DNA of 6,613 nucleotides from Candidatus Sabulitectum sp. GTDB lineage: Bacteria; Fermentibacterota; Fermentibacteria; Fermentibacterales; JCC-6. A program made the position numbers and the translations under genes. The DNA is taken from assembly GCA_023136985.1 (NCBI GenBank), contig JAGLQD010000188.1, positions 1 to 6,613 of the forward strand. Reading direction: 5' to 3'. Under the pieces are notes generated by a model. The model saw nothing but the letters and a program-made list of their open reading frames with translations. It had not been told where the DNA came from and searched no databases. Of the stretch, positions 5,846 through 6,613 are shown in pieces. Each line of letters begins with the position of its first letter. Within the stretch, counting starts at the first letter, position 1.

Positions 5846-6517
5846 ATGAGCTATATTGACGCATTAAAAAAAATTATAAAGTACATATGCGAAATCACGA
5901 ATCAACTGGATGTATATCAAGTTTTTACATCATATATATCAGGAATTGAGTCACAATCACAGCTGCTGGAGTATCCTGTTCTACAAAAGGCTCAGATGTT
6001 TCTTGGTTTTGGCAAAGGCTTAATAACATTCGAAAACCCCGCAGCCGGAGCACGTGCTACAATAGATACAATAATTAGTACTGCCCTCCGTAGAGACGTT
6101 TCTCTTTCATTATCAAATAGTCAGCTAGAGCTACTAAGACCATTGTTATCTGACTTGGTTGAGAAAGATTTATTCAATTACCATTATGCTACTTGTACAT
6201 ATACTGACGGTGAAATTCAAGTGCATAGATTCAAATCTGCTGATCTAAGATCTCTTTGGTATTCTGGTAGTAAAGAGCAGAATAGAATTGTTCTTTTAGA
6301 TTCAGTACCTTCAGTTGAGCTACCAAAGCATGAACCTAAGTTTCTTCTTTGGATAGAACGAGAAAAGGGCCATGAGGTACTAATGAAAATTGAAGATGTA
6401 TTTGAAGATATTGAATTAACAGGTAACCACTTTAATGTAATTGATCCGAATGTCCACAGCAGACAATTATTGGGATATCTAAGTCCTTATGATAAAATAG
6501 ATGGCTCAGATAAATAA
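5846..6517 (+). CDS. Hypothetical protein, partner of the FRG gene
   Basis: I do not recognise the family of this 223-residue soluble protein. AAGGAG (5834-5839) six bases before ATG 5846 makes the start secure. The N-terminal 35 residues are helical and basic (ALKKIIKYICEITNQLDVYQ). Residues 40-110 contain a Gly-rich loop (FLGFGKG, 52-58) and helices; residues 113-195 look beta-rich, with a HRFKSADLRSLWYSG segment (127-141). No catalytic motif, metal site or membrane span is evident. An eight-A run (5866-5873) lies at codons 7-10. It lies 72 bases after the FRG gene in the same cassette, so an accessory, regulatory or antidote role is possible but unproven. Confidence 0.87.
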   Translation: MSYIDALKKIIKYICEITNQLDVYQVFTSYISGIESQSQLLEYPVLQKAQMFLGFGKGLITFENPAAGARATIDTIISTALRRDVSLSLSNSQLELLRPLLSDLVEKDLFNYHYATCTYTDGEIQVHRFKSADLRSLWYSGSKEQNRIVLLDSVPSVELPKHEPKFLLWIEREKGHEVLMKIEDVFEDIELTGNHFNVIDPNVHSRQLLGYLSPYDKIDGSDK

Positions 6518-6541
6518 GAATTGGCAAAATAGGTAGAAAGG

Positions 6542-6548
6542 TTTCAAT
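6542..6548 (+). other. Interrupted attC R'' box of cassette D
   Basis: TTTCAA (6542-6547) matches six of the seven bases of the R'' box predicted from the opening TTGAAA of cassette D. The expected final C and the rest of the attC are replaced by the CGGGTAGCC... element. It lies 24 bases after the last gene, the right place for an attC. Confidence 0.6.
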
Positions 6549-6613
6549 CGGGTAGCCAGGGGTTTTTCTCCCCCGGCCCCCACAACACCTTACTATTACC
6601 CACAAGTATCACC
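6547..6613 (-). mobile_element. 3' end of a probable group II intron (IIC-attC type), partial
   Basis: On the minus strand the sequence reads GGGGGCCGGGGG, a seven-base loop AGAAAAA, then CCCCTGGCTACCCGAT. This forms a GC-rich stem (GGGG 6559-6562 with CCCC 6570-6573, GCC 6555-6557 with GGC 6575-6577, GGG 6550-6552 with CCC 6578-6580) with a bulged A opposite T6553. A bulged A seven bases from a terminal AT is the domain VI branch-point arrangement of group II introns. The orientation opposite to the cassette genes and the location in an attC fit group IIC-attC introns. Domain V and the reverse transcriptase would lie to the right; I could not recognise a catalytic domain V in the last 30 bases. 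An insertion sequence end is the main alternative. Confidence 0.58.

Larger units (their letters stand above)
5016..6613 (+). mobile_element. Integron gene cassette D, two genes, with its attC interrupted (partial)
   Basis: The cassette opens with TTGAAA, which predicts a closing R'' of TTTCAAC. The only suitable match near the end is TTTCAA at 6542-6547, after the second gene, where it is broken by an inserted element. The unit therefore carries both the FRG gene (5045-5773) and the 5846-6517 gene. The rest of the attC is expected beyond the insertion and outside the window. Confidence 0.7.

Noticed and set aside
6550..6581. Hairpin at the right edge as a simple rho-independent terminator for the FRG partner gene
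   Set aside because: The T-run is in the loop and not after the stem on the + strand. The bulged A, terminal AT and attC position fit an intron end better.
1..6613. CRISPR array, tRNA, rRNA or integrase gene
   Set aside because: There are no regularly spaced short repeats, no cloverleaf or rRNA-like segments, and no tyrosine recombinase motifs in any frame. The four spaced repeats are attC sites.

Overview
This window is an internal stretch of an integron gene-cassette array from an AT-rich bacterium that I cannot place to genus. No integrase gene, attI site, rRNA or tRNA is visible. Four complete attC recombination sites (23-108, 716-800, 3461-3546, 4941-5021) and one interrupted half-site (6542-6548) divide the sequence. 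All genes are on the + strand and each attC lies 3' of its gene or genes. In most integrons this orientation puts the integrase to the left of the window. Sites 1-3 are close relatives, which favours a sedentary chromosomal array over a mixed clinical array.

The cassette boundaries can be checked internally. The six bases that open each cassette (TTRRRY) should complement the R'' box that closes the same cassette, because the two meet in the excised circle. This holds exactly for cassette A (TTGAGC / GCTCAAC), B (TTGAGC / GCTCAAC) and C (TTAGAC / GTCTAAC). Cassette D opens with TTGAAA, which predicts a closing TTTCAAC. TTTCAA is found at 6542-6547, followed directly by unrelated GC-rich sequence.

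Layout: 1-102 is the tail of an unseen cassette with its attC. Cassette A (103-794) has no convincing gene but carries two diverged copies of an approximately 80-bp palindrome-bearing repeat. Cassette B (795-3540) is unusually large and holds three genes: a protein with a winged-helix-like C-terminus, a YkvA/DUF1232 protein, and a zinc-ribbon + TerB + J-domain protein. Cassette C (3541-5015) holds a Cys/His/Asp protein of possible papain or transglutaminase fold, and a C-terminally membrane-anchored protein with a CxxC pair that starts at TTG behind its own likely extended -10 promoter. Cassette D (5016 onward) holds an FRG-domain protein and an unrecognised 223-residue partner.

At the right edge, 6547-6613 read on the minus strand looks like the 3' end of a group II intron: a domain VI-like hairpin with a bulged A seven bases from a terminal AT. 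It sits in the R'' box of cassette D's attC and runs opposite to the cassette genes. That is the known habit of group IIC-attC introns.

The multi-gene cassettes resemble self-contained accessory modules (stress, toxin or phage-defence type), but none can be named as a known system from sequence alone. Functions beyond the recognised domains are inference.
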